Shown: positions 1-9,725 of the stretch, one piece after another | Position numbering within the stretch: the stretch's first letter is position 1 | Layout: every line of letters starts with the position of its first letter | Assembly (NCBI GenBank): GCA_964462865.1 | Contig: CAYWZO010000049.1 | Span: 1-13,803 of the forward strand | Direction of reading: 5' to 3' | Length of the DNA stretch: 13,803 nt | Source of the DNA: Fen-1077 sp964462865 | GTDB taxonomy: Bacteria > Chloroflexota > Dehalococcoidia > Dehalococcoidales > RBG-16-60-22 | Notes under the pieces: model-generated | Told to the model about the DNA's origin: nothing | Seen by the model: only the letters and a program-made list of their open reading frames with translations | The model's database searches: none | Translations under genes and position numbers: made by a program

Positions 1-1095
1 CGCCCCCGGCGGCCGTTATCGATGAGGGAGTCCACGGCCTCCTGGAGCATGCGCTTCTCGTTGCGGATAATAATCTCCGGCGCGCCGATGTCGATGAGGT
101 GGCTCAGCCGGTTGTTGCGGTTGATGACGCGGCGGTATAAATCGTTGAGGTCGCTGGTGGCGAAGCGCCCGCCGTCCAGCTGCACCATGGGGCGCAGGTC
201 GGGCGGCAGCACCGGCAGCACGGTGAGTATCATCCACTCCGGCTTGTTGCCGCTGTTGCGAAAGGCCTCGACGACCCTTAGTTGCTTGCTGGCCTTCTTG
301 CGCCGCTGGCCGGAGGAAGACTGCGTCTCCTGGAGGAGGTTGTTGCGTATCTCGTCCAGGTTGATGTCCTTCATAATCTGCAGGATGGCCTCGGCGCCCA
401 TGCCCGCCTCGAAGCAATCGGGGTATTTCACGGTAAGCTCGTGATACTGGCCCTCGGAGAGGAGCTCCTTGACATGTAGCTCGCGGATTTTCTCCGTTTC
501 CAGGGCCAGCTCCTCTTCCAGCTTGGCCTTATCATCGGCGTACTGGCCGCGAACCTTGTTGACTTCCTCCACCCCGGCCCCGGCCGCTTCCATCTCGGCG
601 ACCTGGGCATCCAGGGCGGTCTGGCGCTCCTCGATGGCCTGGCCGGTGGTCTCCTCAAGCTGGCGGATGGTCTCCTTGCGGGCCTCTTCATTTATCTTGG
701 TAATAATATACTGCGAAAAATAGAGGACGTGCTCCAGCGAGCGCGGCGAGAGGTCGAGCAGCAGCCCCAGGCGCGAGGGGATGCCCTTGGCGAACCAGAT
801 ATGGCTCACCGGGCAGGCCAGCTCGATGTGCCCCATGCGTTCCCGTCTCACTTTAGCGCGGGCAACTTCAACGCCGCATTTGTCGCAGATGACGCCCTTG
901 TAGCGGATTCGCTTGTATTTACCGCAGTAGCATTCGAAGTCCTTGGTCGGACCGAAAATCCTCTCGCAAAAAAGGCCGTCCCTCTCCGGTTTGAGCGTGC
1001 GGTAGTTGATGGTTTCCGGCTTGGTTACCTCGCCGTAGGACCAGCTCCTGATTTGCTCCGGTGAAGCCAGTGAGATCCGGACCGCATCAAAATCG

Positions 1096-1109
<14 letters not shown>
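1..1109 (-). CDS. rpoC: DNA-directed RNA polymerase subunit beta' (N-terminal part, runs off the left edge)
   Basis: This is the largest subunit of RNA polymerase, which with beta forms the catalytic cleft. Only the first 369 codons lie in the window. The ATG at 1109-1107 sits inside the 3' end of rpoB and is preceded by GGAGAGAGG about 9 nt upstream. The protein begins MFEINDFDAVRI. It carries the N-terminal zinc-binding site (Cys60, Cys62, Cys75, Cys78), then the clamp region with a long charged coiled-coil-like stretch (about residues 135-200). It next shows the conserved block with PEWMILTVLPVLPPDLRP, and ends in the window at VDSLIDNGRRG, just before the lid, rudder and active-site regions. 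The 14-base overlap with rpoB, in another frame, indicates coupled translation in one rpoBC transcript. No frameshift or stop is seen. The family identification is certain. Confidence 0.98.
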
Positions 1110-4863
<3,754 letters not shown>

Positions 4864-4932
4864 TATCTTCTCCTTAGGTAAATGCCGCAATTTGAGTTAT
4901 GTTTTGCTGACGCTTCATTTAGAACGAAGACA

Positions 4933-4969
4933 CGCGTGCATACGCGACAACGTTAGGGATATCTACGTT
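4933..4969 (-). other. Paired hairpin candidates in the rpoBC leader
   Basis: Two short inverted repeats lie in the predicted rpoB 5' leader. One has arms AACGTAG (4969-4963) and CTAACGTT (4956-4949), which pair with one bulged base around a 6-nt loop. The other has arms CGCGT (4946-4942) and ACGCG (4937-4933) around a 4-nt loop. Neither is followed by a U-tract, so they are not classical terminators. A regulatory role is only a possibility. Confidence 0.3.
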
Positions 4970-5015
4970 CGGGAAGTTAAAATAAAAAACACTCGGGGCA
5001 TTATTACAAATATAA

Positions 5016-5045
5016 ATAATAACACTTTCATAGATGGCTTGTCAA
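5016..5045 (-). promoter_or_regulatory. Predicted sigma-70-type promoter of rpoBC
   Basis: On the minus strand TTGACA (5045-5040) is followed after 18 nt by TATTAT (5021-5016), a perfect -35 box and a -10 box with one mismatch. Transcription should begin near 5009 and leave an untranslated leader of about 146 nt before the rpoB TTG. The surrounding AT-rich stretch contrasts with the GC-rich genes. It lies downstream of the lipoprotein gene, so rpoBC need not depend on transcription from further upstream. Confidence 0.72.
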
Positions 5046-5097
5046 GTACTGCGGAGAAAATATTTTTTACTAAATTTCAAAGCTGATATGGCACCAG

Positions 5098-5670
5098 CTA
5101 CGTGTCTGGTTCCAGCGGGTAGTCCTCGGCCTTGTCGATGATGGTGAGTATCAGGGTCTCCTTTTGAGGACTGAGATAAATCCTGATGGTGGTGTTATCG
5201 CTTTCGTCCCGGTCAATGAGGGCGCCGTTCGGGACCCCGATGATACGCGTGGCCGGGCTCTCATAAGGCCCTTGAGGTCCCGAGGGGTGCGGTAACATGG
5301 CCGTTTCCGAATCCCGGGCAATGAAAATTAGGTTGTTGTCGGCATCGTAAGCCTCGGTGATGCCGTTGGCCCAGTGATAGATTACCGAGCCGTAAGGAAT
5401 ATGGGTGCCGGCTTCTTCTTCATTAAGTGTCAAAGACTCCGTGATTTTAGTGAATACCGGGGATGAGGGGAAAGGGGGGTGGGTCGGTGTCGGCGCCGCC
5501 GCGGACGTGGGCGACGGTGATTGAGTAGGATTTTGTGCTGGAACGGGAGTTTGAGATTGTGCCGGAGCAGTTGTTGGTGTCTCTGCCGTAGAGGTAACGG
5601 GACGGCTACAGGAGACGAGAACAAATAATATCCCTATAAGCAGGACGGCAACGATTCTTATATATGGCAT
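5098..5670 (-). CDS. Predicted lipoprotein of unknown function
   Basis: The 190-residue product begins with a lipoprotein signal peptide: Arg5, a hydrophobic core at 6-19, and the lipobox Leu18-Val19-Ser20-Cys21. Cys21 would be lipidated after cleavage by signal peptidase II. Residues 22-73 form a linker rich in Pro, Thr, Ser, Ala and Gln, as expected for a tether away from the membrane. The remaining 115 or so residues look globular and are rich in beta-type segments (TRIIGVPNGALIDRD, TTIRIYLSPQKETLILTII). I recognise no family. The start ATG at 5670-5668 has only a weak ribosome binding site (GGTG 13 nt upstream). A strong promoter lies just upstream. It precedes rpoB in the same direction with a 234-nt gap, but rpoB has its own promoter, so a functional link is not implied. 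Confidence 0.85.
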   Translation of the reverse strand: MPYIRIVAVLLIGILFVLVSCSRPVTSTAETPTTAPAQSQTPVPAQNPTQSPSPTSAAAPTPTHPPFPSSPVFTKITESLTLNEEEAGTHIPYGSVIYHWANGITEAYDADNNLIFIARDSETAMLPHPSGPQGPYESPATRIIGVPNGALIDRDESDNTTIRIYLSPQKETLILTIIDKAEDYPLEPDT

Positions 5671-5701
5671 ATATTTTTTGCACCAGAGGTCTTCTCATCG
5701 G

Positions 5702-5731
5702 ATTGTAGGCACCAAAGCGTACCGATGTCAA
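5702..5731 (-). promoter_or_regulatory. Predicted sigma-70-type promoter of the lipoprotein gene
   Basis: On the minus strand TTGACA (5731-5726) is followed after 18 nt by TACAAT (5707-5702), a perfect -35 box and a -10 box with five of six matches. A start near 5694 gives a leader of about 24 nt. It is divergent from the promoter of the NfeD-like gene, and the two share a 137-nt intergenic region. Confidence 0.68.
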
Positions 5732-5767
5732 CAGGATAGAGTCTGGCATAGCGTTCAATGTGGGGAG

Positions 5768-5797
5768 TTAATATTATCCTCCGTGTCCTGATATAAT
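5768..5797 (+). promoter_or_regulatory. Predicted extended -10 promoter of the NfeD-like gene
   Basis: TGATATAAT (5789-5797) is a perfect extended -10 element, TG-N-TATAAT. A -35-like TTAATA (5768-5773, four of six matches) lies 18 nt upstream of the hexamer. The expected transcription start near 5804 is only about 4 nt before the ATG at 5808, so the transcript would be nearly leaderless. Confidence 0.7.
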
Positions 5798-5807
5798 ACA
5801 GGCAGAC

Positions 5808-6224
5808 ATGAGTAAACGGACGACGTTGATACGGCTGGTGCTGGCGGTTTTCAGCACGTCGCTGGAGGAAGTGGCCATCTGGGCCATCTGGTGCTGGGTG
5901 CTCCCGGACTTCGGGATAGAGTGGCCTTTTCAATATCTGATTGCCGTGATGGTGGCCTGGGCGGGATTCAGCATCTGGCTGTTTACCCTGACCACCTGGA
6001 CGCTTAAAAGGCAGGGACAGGCAGGGCTGCCTTCCATGGTGGGGATGTACGGCAGGGTGACCAGCCCGCTGAACCCGGAGGGTATGGTAAAAATAAAGGG
6101 CGAGCTATGGGGGTCGGTTTCCGAGGGCGGCGATATCGCCGCCGGTGAAGAGGTGCTGGTGGTGGGCGAGAACGGCCTGAAGCTAATCGTGAAGAAAACC
6201 GATGGCGACGAGACTAAACGTTAA
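5808..6224 (+). CDS. NfeD-like membrane protein, short form
   Basis: The 138-residue product has two hydrophobic, probably membrane-spanning, segments at about residues 7-33 and 41-65. A soluble C-terminal domain follows at about 75-134 with the pattern of the NfeD C-terminal OB-fold: GMYGRVTSPLNPEG, then VKIKGELWG, GEEVLVVG and NGLKLIV. It lacks the N-terminal Clp-like serine protease domain of long NfeD proteins, so it is the short type. Known short NfeD proteins work beside SPFH (stomatin or flotillin) membrane proteins and affect membrane organisation. No SPFH gene is in this window, so the partner would be encoded elsewhere. Its 3' end overlaps the oppositely oriented ychF-like gene by 11 bases. 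The ATG is preceded only by a weak AGG and lies about 4 nt after the predicted transcription start. Confidence 0.85.
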   Translation: MSKRTTLIRLVLAVFSTSLEEVAIWAIWCWVLPDFGIEWPFQYLIAVMVAWAGFSIWLFTLTTWTLKRQGQAGLPSMVGMYGRVTSPLNPEGMVKIKGELWGSVSEGGDIAAGEEVLVVGENGLKLIVKKTDGDETKR

Positions 6225-7320
6225 AGAGAAAGGTAATCACATCGCCGTCCCTGACGATGTATTCCTTCCCCTCGAGGCGCAGCAGGCCTTTTTTACGCGC
6301 CTCGGCCAGGCTGCCGCACTTTACCAGGTCGTCAAAGCCGACGCCTTCGGCGCGGATAAACCCCTTCTCCATATCGGAATGGATTTTGCCTGCCGCTTTC
6401 TGGGCGTTAGTGCCCTGCCGGACCGGCCAGGCCCGGAGCTCGTTAGAAGCGGTGGTGAAAAAGGTAATCAGGTCGGAAAGCTCGTAGGATGTCTTTATGA
6501 CGCGGGCGGCCCCCGGCTCCGTAAGGCCATAACCGGCGCGCAGTTCCCCGGCCTCACTTTCTTCCAGCTGGGCCAGCTCCATTTCCAGCCGGCCACAGAG
6601 CGTGATAGCCCGGCGGTACCGGCCTGTGTACCGGGAGTTCAGTTCCGCTTCCAGCGCTGCTGCCTGTGCCAGCTGCTCTTCCCCGATGTTGACGACGATA
6701 AGGAGGGGCTTGGCGGTGAGAAACTGGTAGTTAGTGATGATTCTGGCGGCCGCCGCCTCCAGGGATAGCTCCCGGATGGGCTTATCGTTTTCCAGGTCGG
6801 CCTTGAGGCGCAGGAGGATATCTTTTTCCTGCAGGATGTTCTGGCGCTCCGGCGGTTTGGCCCCTTTCAGGGATTCCTCCAGTCTTTCCAGCCTCCTTTC
6901 CATGATAGCCAGGTCGGAGAAGACGAGTTCCAGGTCAAGCGTACCGGTGTCTCTTTTGACATCGAGGCTGCCGTCGGGGTGAGGGACGCTGGCGTCCGTG
7001 AAAGCGCGGACGACGCAGATAAGGGTATCGACGGTGCTAAGCTGGTTGAGCAAACGGCCGCCCAGGCCTTTGTCCTGGGCCAGGGTCTTGACCGAGGCCC
7101 CTACGTCGATATATCTGGCTTCGGCCTGGACTACTTTACCGGGATGTAGTATTTCTTCCAGTGCCTTGAGGCGAGGCTCGGGGACTTTAGCCACCCCGAT
7201 GTGCGGCGAGAGGCCGTCGGCGGCGTACGCGGTGGTATCCGCTTTGCCGCCGGTCAGGGCGTTAAAGACGGTCGTCTTGCCGCTCCGGGGCAGGCCGATG
7301 ATACCGATGTTGGTACTCAT
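6214..7320 (-). CDS. YchF-family P-loop NTPase, divergent member (TGS domain)
   Basis: The 368-residue product aligns along its length with YchF/OLA1, ribosome-associated ATPases of the Obg group. The P-loop is GLPRSGKTT (residues 9-17), where most YchF proteins have GLPNVGKST. A helical, coiled-coil-like insert spans about 125-200. The base-recognition motif is Asn211-Ile-Gly-Glu214, the NxxE form linked with ATP rather than GTP preference. The C-terminal TGS-type domain (about 285-368) is well conserved, including AAGKIHSDMEKGFIRAE and the terminal DGDVITFLFNV. The effector loops are unusual: the switch I Thr of CTIEP is Gly36, and the switch II DxxG is Asp72-Val-Gly-Ala75. The ATG at 7320 is preferred to the in-frame TTG just before it; neither has a clear ribosome binding site. 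It follows the small HEAT-like gene by 31 nt, so coupling or cotranscription is likely. Confidence 0.9.
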   Translation of the reverse strand: MSTNIGIIGLPRSGKTTVFNALTGGKADTTAYAADGLSPHIGVAKVPEPRLKALEEILHPGKVVQAEARYIDVGASVKTLAQDKGLGGRLLNQLSTVDTLICVVRAFTDASVPHPDGSLDVKRDTGTLDLELVFSDLAIMERRLERLEESLKGAKPPERQNILQEKDILLRLKADLENDKPIRELSLEAAAARIITNYQFLTAKPLLIVVNIGEEQLAQAAALEAELNSRYTGRYRRAITLCGRLEMELAQLEESEAGELRAGYGLTEPGAARVIKTSYELSDLITFFTTASNELRAWPVRQGTNAQKAAGKIHSDMEKGFIRAEGVGFDDLVKCGSLAEARKKGLLRLEGKEYIVRDGDVITFLFNV

Positions 7321-7351
7321 CAATACTATGCAGCAGGCTGTATCGGGGCGG

Positions 7352-7591
7352 TTAGCGGCCTTTCTTGACGATTTCCCGTGCCCTTTTCAGGGCGAGGTCT
7401 CTTTCGTCGATATTCATCCGGTCGTTGGCGGCCAGGTTGAGCAGGACCAGCAGTGATTCATGGGAGGCCATTTCACCCAGCTGGTTGATGGCCTGGGTCC
7501 TCATTTTACCGGACATCTGCATGTCCGTGGCGATGCTTGACAGCTTTTTAAGTTCTTCGTTAAAGGCTATCTCGTCATGTTCTTCTGGCAT
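7352..7591 (-). CDS. Small HEAT-like helical protein
   Basis: The 79-residue product is predicted entirely helical, acidic at the start and basic at the end. Residues about 30-77 resemble a HEAT or PBS-lyase-type repeat: AINQLGEMASHESLLVLLNLA, then a second helix pair with DLALKRAREIVKK. Such repeats usually bind other proteins. I do not recognise a specific family. The ATG at 7591 has a good ribosome binding site, GAGAGGTG (7606-7599), about 7 nt upstream. It is the first gene after the minus-strand promoter and lies 31 nt before the ychF-like gene, so the two probably form a transcription unit. A role with the YchF-like protein is an inference from position only. Confidence 0.8.
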   Translation of the reverse strand: MPEEHDEIAFNEELKKLSSIATDMQMSGKMRTQAINQLGEMASHESLLVLLNLAANDRMNIDERDLALKRAREIVKKGR

Positions 7592-7645
7592 GGCTGTTCA
7601 CCTCTCGATTTCAGCAGTTGGGCGGTCGGGAGTCCTCTCCTTGCG

Positions 7646-7674
7646 ATTATTCCTTAAAGGCTGGATTTTGTCAA
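7646..7674 (-). promoter_or_regulatory. Predicted sigma-70-type promoter of the HEAT-like gene and ychF-like gene
   Basis: On the minus strand TTGACA (7674-7669) is followed after 17 nt by AATAAT (7651-7646), a perfect -35 box and a -10 box with five of six matches. A start near 7639 gives a leader of about 48 nt, ending with the GAGAGGTG ribosome binding site. Confidence 0.72.
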
Positions 7675-7699
7675 CCTCCTAGAGATTATGTTTCTGGTG

Positions 7700-7742
7700 T
7701 GTCAAGGCGGTTTGACATTGTGGTAAAATAAGTAAACTTATT
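7700..7742. promoter_or_regulatory. Two palindromes at the holA promoter (candidate operators)
   Basis: TGTCAA (7700-7705) and TTGACA (7712-7717) form a perfect inverted repeat with a 6-nt spacer just upstream of the -10. AATAAGT (7727-7733) and ACTTATT (7736-7742) form a second perfect repeat with a 2-nt centre across the predicted transcription start. The arms are 6 and 7 bp. The positions fit operator sites, but no regulator gene is adjacent, and the arms are short enough to arise by chance in AT-rich DNA. Confidence 0.35.
7721..7729 (+). promoter_or_regulatory. Predicted extended -10 promoter of holA
   Basis: TGGTAAAAT (7721-7729) fits an extended -10 element and would start transcription near 7736, about 23 nt before the holA TTG. 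A perfect TTGACA at 7712-7717 is too close to serve this -10. It could instead pair with the poorer TAAACT at 7733-7738 (15-nt spacer). The choice between the two arrangements is uncertain. Confidence 0.5.
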
Positions 7743-7758
7743 GTAAAAGGGCACGGTA

Positions 7759-8781
7759 TTGCTGCATATATTTATCGGCGAGGACGCTTTTTCCATACGA
7801 CAGGCGCTGGGTGAAATCAAGAAAGGCATCGGCGATGCTACGGCCCTGATGACCAATACCACCGTCCTCGACGGGAAGCAGGTGACCCTGGAGCAGCTCA
7901 AGGCCGCCGGTGAGACGGTGCCTTTCCTGGCGGACAAGCGCCTGGTAATCGTCGAGGGGCTGCTGGAGCGTTTCGGGCCGGCGGGGAAAAATGGCAGAAA
8001 GAAGACATCACGGTCGATTGCCCGGCCGGAGGAGATAAAGGCGATGGCGGACACGATAAAACAGCTGCCGCCTTTCACGGAGTTCGTCATCATCGGAGGA
8101 AAGATACCGTCCGATAATCCGCTGCTGCGGGAACTGGAAGCCATAGCCAGGGCCAGGCGTTTCCCGCTGCTGAACGGTCCCCGGCTGAACCAGTGGATAG
8201 AGCAGCGGGTGACCGCGGCCGGGGGTACCATATCGCCGCAGGCGGTATCCGTACTGGCGAGGTACGTCGGCAGCGACCTGTGGACGATGGCCGGCGAAGT
8301 GGACAAACTGACCCAGTTCACCGGCGGACGCCGTATCGAGGAAGCGGACGTCAGGGCCGTGGTCAGTTACGCCCAGGATGCCAGAGTCTTCGCCATGGTG
8401 GACGCCATCCTGGAGTTCCGGGCGGCAGCTGCCCAGGAGTTTTTACAGCAGCTCTTCAAGCAGGGCATGGCGCCGGCCCAGCTGCTCGCCGCCCTGGCGA
8501 GTCAGGTCAGGACTATTTTCCAGGTGAAGGATATGAGAGACCGGCGCAAGCCCAGGGGCGAGATCCGGAGCCGGCTCGGTCTGACCTCCGACTTTCTGCT
8601 TAACAAGGCCTGGGAGCAGGCCGACAAATATTCCCTGGGCAGGTTGCGTGAACTCTTTCACAAGCTCCTGGAGGCCGACCTCTTGATAAAGACGGGAAAG
8701 CTGGACGGAGAAATCGCCCTCGATATCCTGATAGCTGAACTCGGCCAGAAGAATGTCAGCTCAGCGCGGCACATTGGGTAG
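7759..8781 (+). CDS. holA: DNA polymerase III subunit delta
   Basis: Delta is the clamp-loader subunit that opens the beta sliding clamp during replication. The 340-residue length is normal for the family. The N-terminal strand and motif LHIFIGEDAFSIRQAL is the usual delta start. KRLVIVEGL, then PPFTEFVIIGG at about residues 93-114, belongs to the AAA+-like domain, and no Walker A motif is present, as expected for delta. The helical middle and C-terminal collar region include YVGSDLWTMAGEVDKL and LLEADLLIKTG, both typical. The start is TTG, supported by AAAAGGG (7745-7751) with 7 nt spacing. It is probably the first gene of a holA, hydrolase, kinase, galU unit, since I see no good promoter in the 64 nt after it. 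Confidence 0.93.
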   Translation: MLHIFIGEDAFSIRQALGEIKKGIGDATALMTNTTVLDGKQVTLEQLKAAGETVPFLADKRLVIVEGLLERFGPAGKNGRKKTSRSIARPEEIKAMADTIKQLPPFTEFVIIGGKIPSDNPLLRELEAIARARRFPLLNGPRLNQWIEQRVTAAGGTISPQAVSVLARYVGSDLWTMAGEVDKLTQFTGGRRIEEADVRAVVSYAQDARVFAMVDAILEFRAAAAQEFLQQLFKQGMAPAQLLAALASQVRTIFQVKDMRDRRKPRGEIRSRLGLTSDFLLNKAWEQADKYSLGRLRELFHKLLEADLLIKTGKLDGEIALDILIAELGQKNVSSARHIG

Positions 8782-8790
8782 TATTCACGG

Positions 8791-8805
8791 ACATATTGAA
8801 TATGT
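8791..8805. promoter_or_regulatory. 15-bp palindrome between holA and the hydrolase gene
   Basis: ACATATT (8791-8797), one central G, then AATATGT (8799-8805) form a perfect palindrome in the short gap before the hydrolase gene. It could be a regulator site. I found no convincing promoter beside it (only TTGAAT at 8796-8801 without a matching -10), and a 7-bp arm can occur by chance. Confidence 0.25.
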
Positions 8806-8845
8806 GCTTCAGGTGGCTGGAAGCATTTTGATACAGGAGGTGATG

Positions 8846-9688
8846 ATGCCGATGCAGTTACCAGCAGACCAGTATGTGAAAGTCGGTAGTATCAATACCC
8901 GCTTCTGGGCGTCCGGAGACCAGGGCCCGCCCGTCATTCTCGTCCACGGCCTGGGGGGCTCGGTAGAGAACTGGGTCTACAATATCGAACCCCTGGCGCA
9001 GCGCCACCGCGTTTACGCCCTCGATTTGAAAGGGTTCGGCCGGACGGACAAGACTCCCCTTTTACGCGAGATGGAAGAACTGATGCAGTTCGTTATCGAT
9101 TTCATGGAAGTCCAGGAAATCCCTAAAGCCAGCCTGGTGGGGAATTCGCTGGGAGGCGGCATCGTTTTATCGATAGCCATCCGGTCCCCGGAAAAAGTGG
9201 ACAAGCTCGTGCTGGTTGATAACGCTGGGATGGGCCGCGACGTAATTATCGACTTTAAACTGGTCTCGATTCCCGTTCTTGGCGAGCTGCTGTCAAGGGT
9301 CAGCCGGAAAAGCGTTGCTGACCTGTGGCGTAAAATCGTCTTTGACCCGTCACTGGTCACGGACGAACTTATCGAGGAGACCTTTAAACTGGCGACGCTC
9401 CCCGGCGCCCACAAGGCGCTGTTGACCACCTTGCGCGCTGGCATCGGCATCCGGGGACAGCGCGCCCATCTGACCCGCCAGATACTGGACGGTCTGTCCG
9501 GTATTAAAGCCTCGACCCTGATTTTCTGGGGCCAGCAGGACCGCATCATACCGGTATCCCACGCGCATATCGCCACGGCCAAAATCCCCGGCGCCCGTTT
9601 GCAGATTTACGACCGCTGCGGCCATATGCCGCAACTGGAGCGCCCCGACGAATTTAACGAGCTGGTGCTGGAGTTCCTGGCCGGATAG
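8846..9688 (+). CDS. Alpha/beta-fold hydrolase
   Basis: This is a 280-residue serine hydrolase of the alpha/beta fold. With the start at 8846 the oxyanion-hole motif HGLGG is near residue 34. The nucleophile elbow is GNSLGG with Ser101. The acid is Asp232 in FWGQQDRIIP, and the base is His260 in DRCGHMPQLERP. The substrate is unknown; the sequence resembles the broad group of esterases and C-C bond hydrolases (MhpC/BphD-like), and residues alone do not decide. The frame is open from 8753 inside holA, but a nearly ideal ribosome binding site, AGGAGGTGA (8835-8843), places the start at the ATG at 8846 (5 nt after AGGAGG) or 8852; the ATG at 8843 is too close. There is no signal peptide, so it is probably cytoplasmic. 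Confidence 0.88.
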   Translation: MPMQLPADQYVKVGSINTRFWASGDQGPPVILVHGLGGSVENWVYNIEPLAQRHRVYALDLKGFGRTDKTPLLREMEELMQFVIDFMEVQEIPKASLVGNSLGGGIVLSIAIRSPEKVDKLVLVDNAGMGRDVIIDFKLVSIPVLGELLSRVSRKSVADLWRKIVFDPSLVTDELIEETFKLATLPGAHKALLTTLRAGIGIRGQRAHLTRQILDGLSGIKASTLIFWGQQDRIIPVSHAHIATAKIPGARLQIYDRCGHMPQLERPDEFNELVLEFLAG

Positions 9689-9725
9689 ATTGAAGAATAC
9701 CACAAGATTGAAAAGCAATACCTCA

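Noticed and set aside
5081..5099. Possible terminator after the lipoprotein gene
   Set aside because: A stem of up to 8 bp, with two G-U pairs and a CCA loop, forms on the minus strand, but it is followed only by TTTG and not a U-tract. It is too weak to call.
7686..8321. Minus-strand open frame of 211 codons opposite holA
   Set aside because: It is Ser- and Arg-rich antisense sequence with no family resemblance; holA on the plus strand explains the region.
8753..8845. Longer N terminus of the hydrolase starting inside holA
   Set aside because: The ribosome binding site AGGAGGTGA at 8835-8843 would be inside the gene, and the extra residues have no family likeness.
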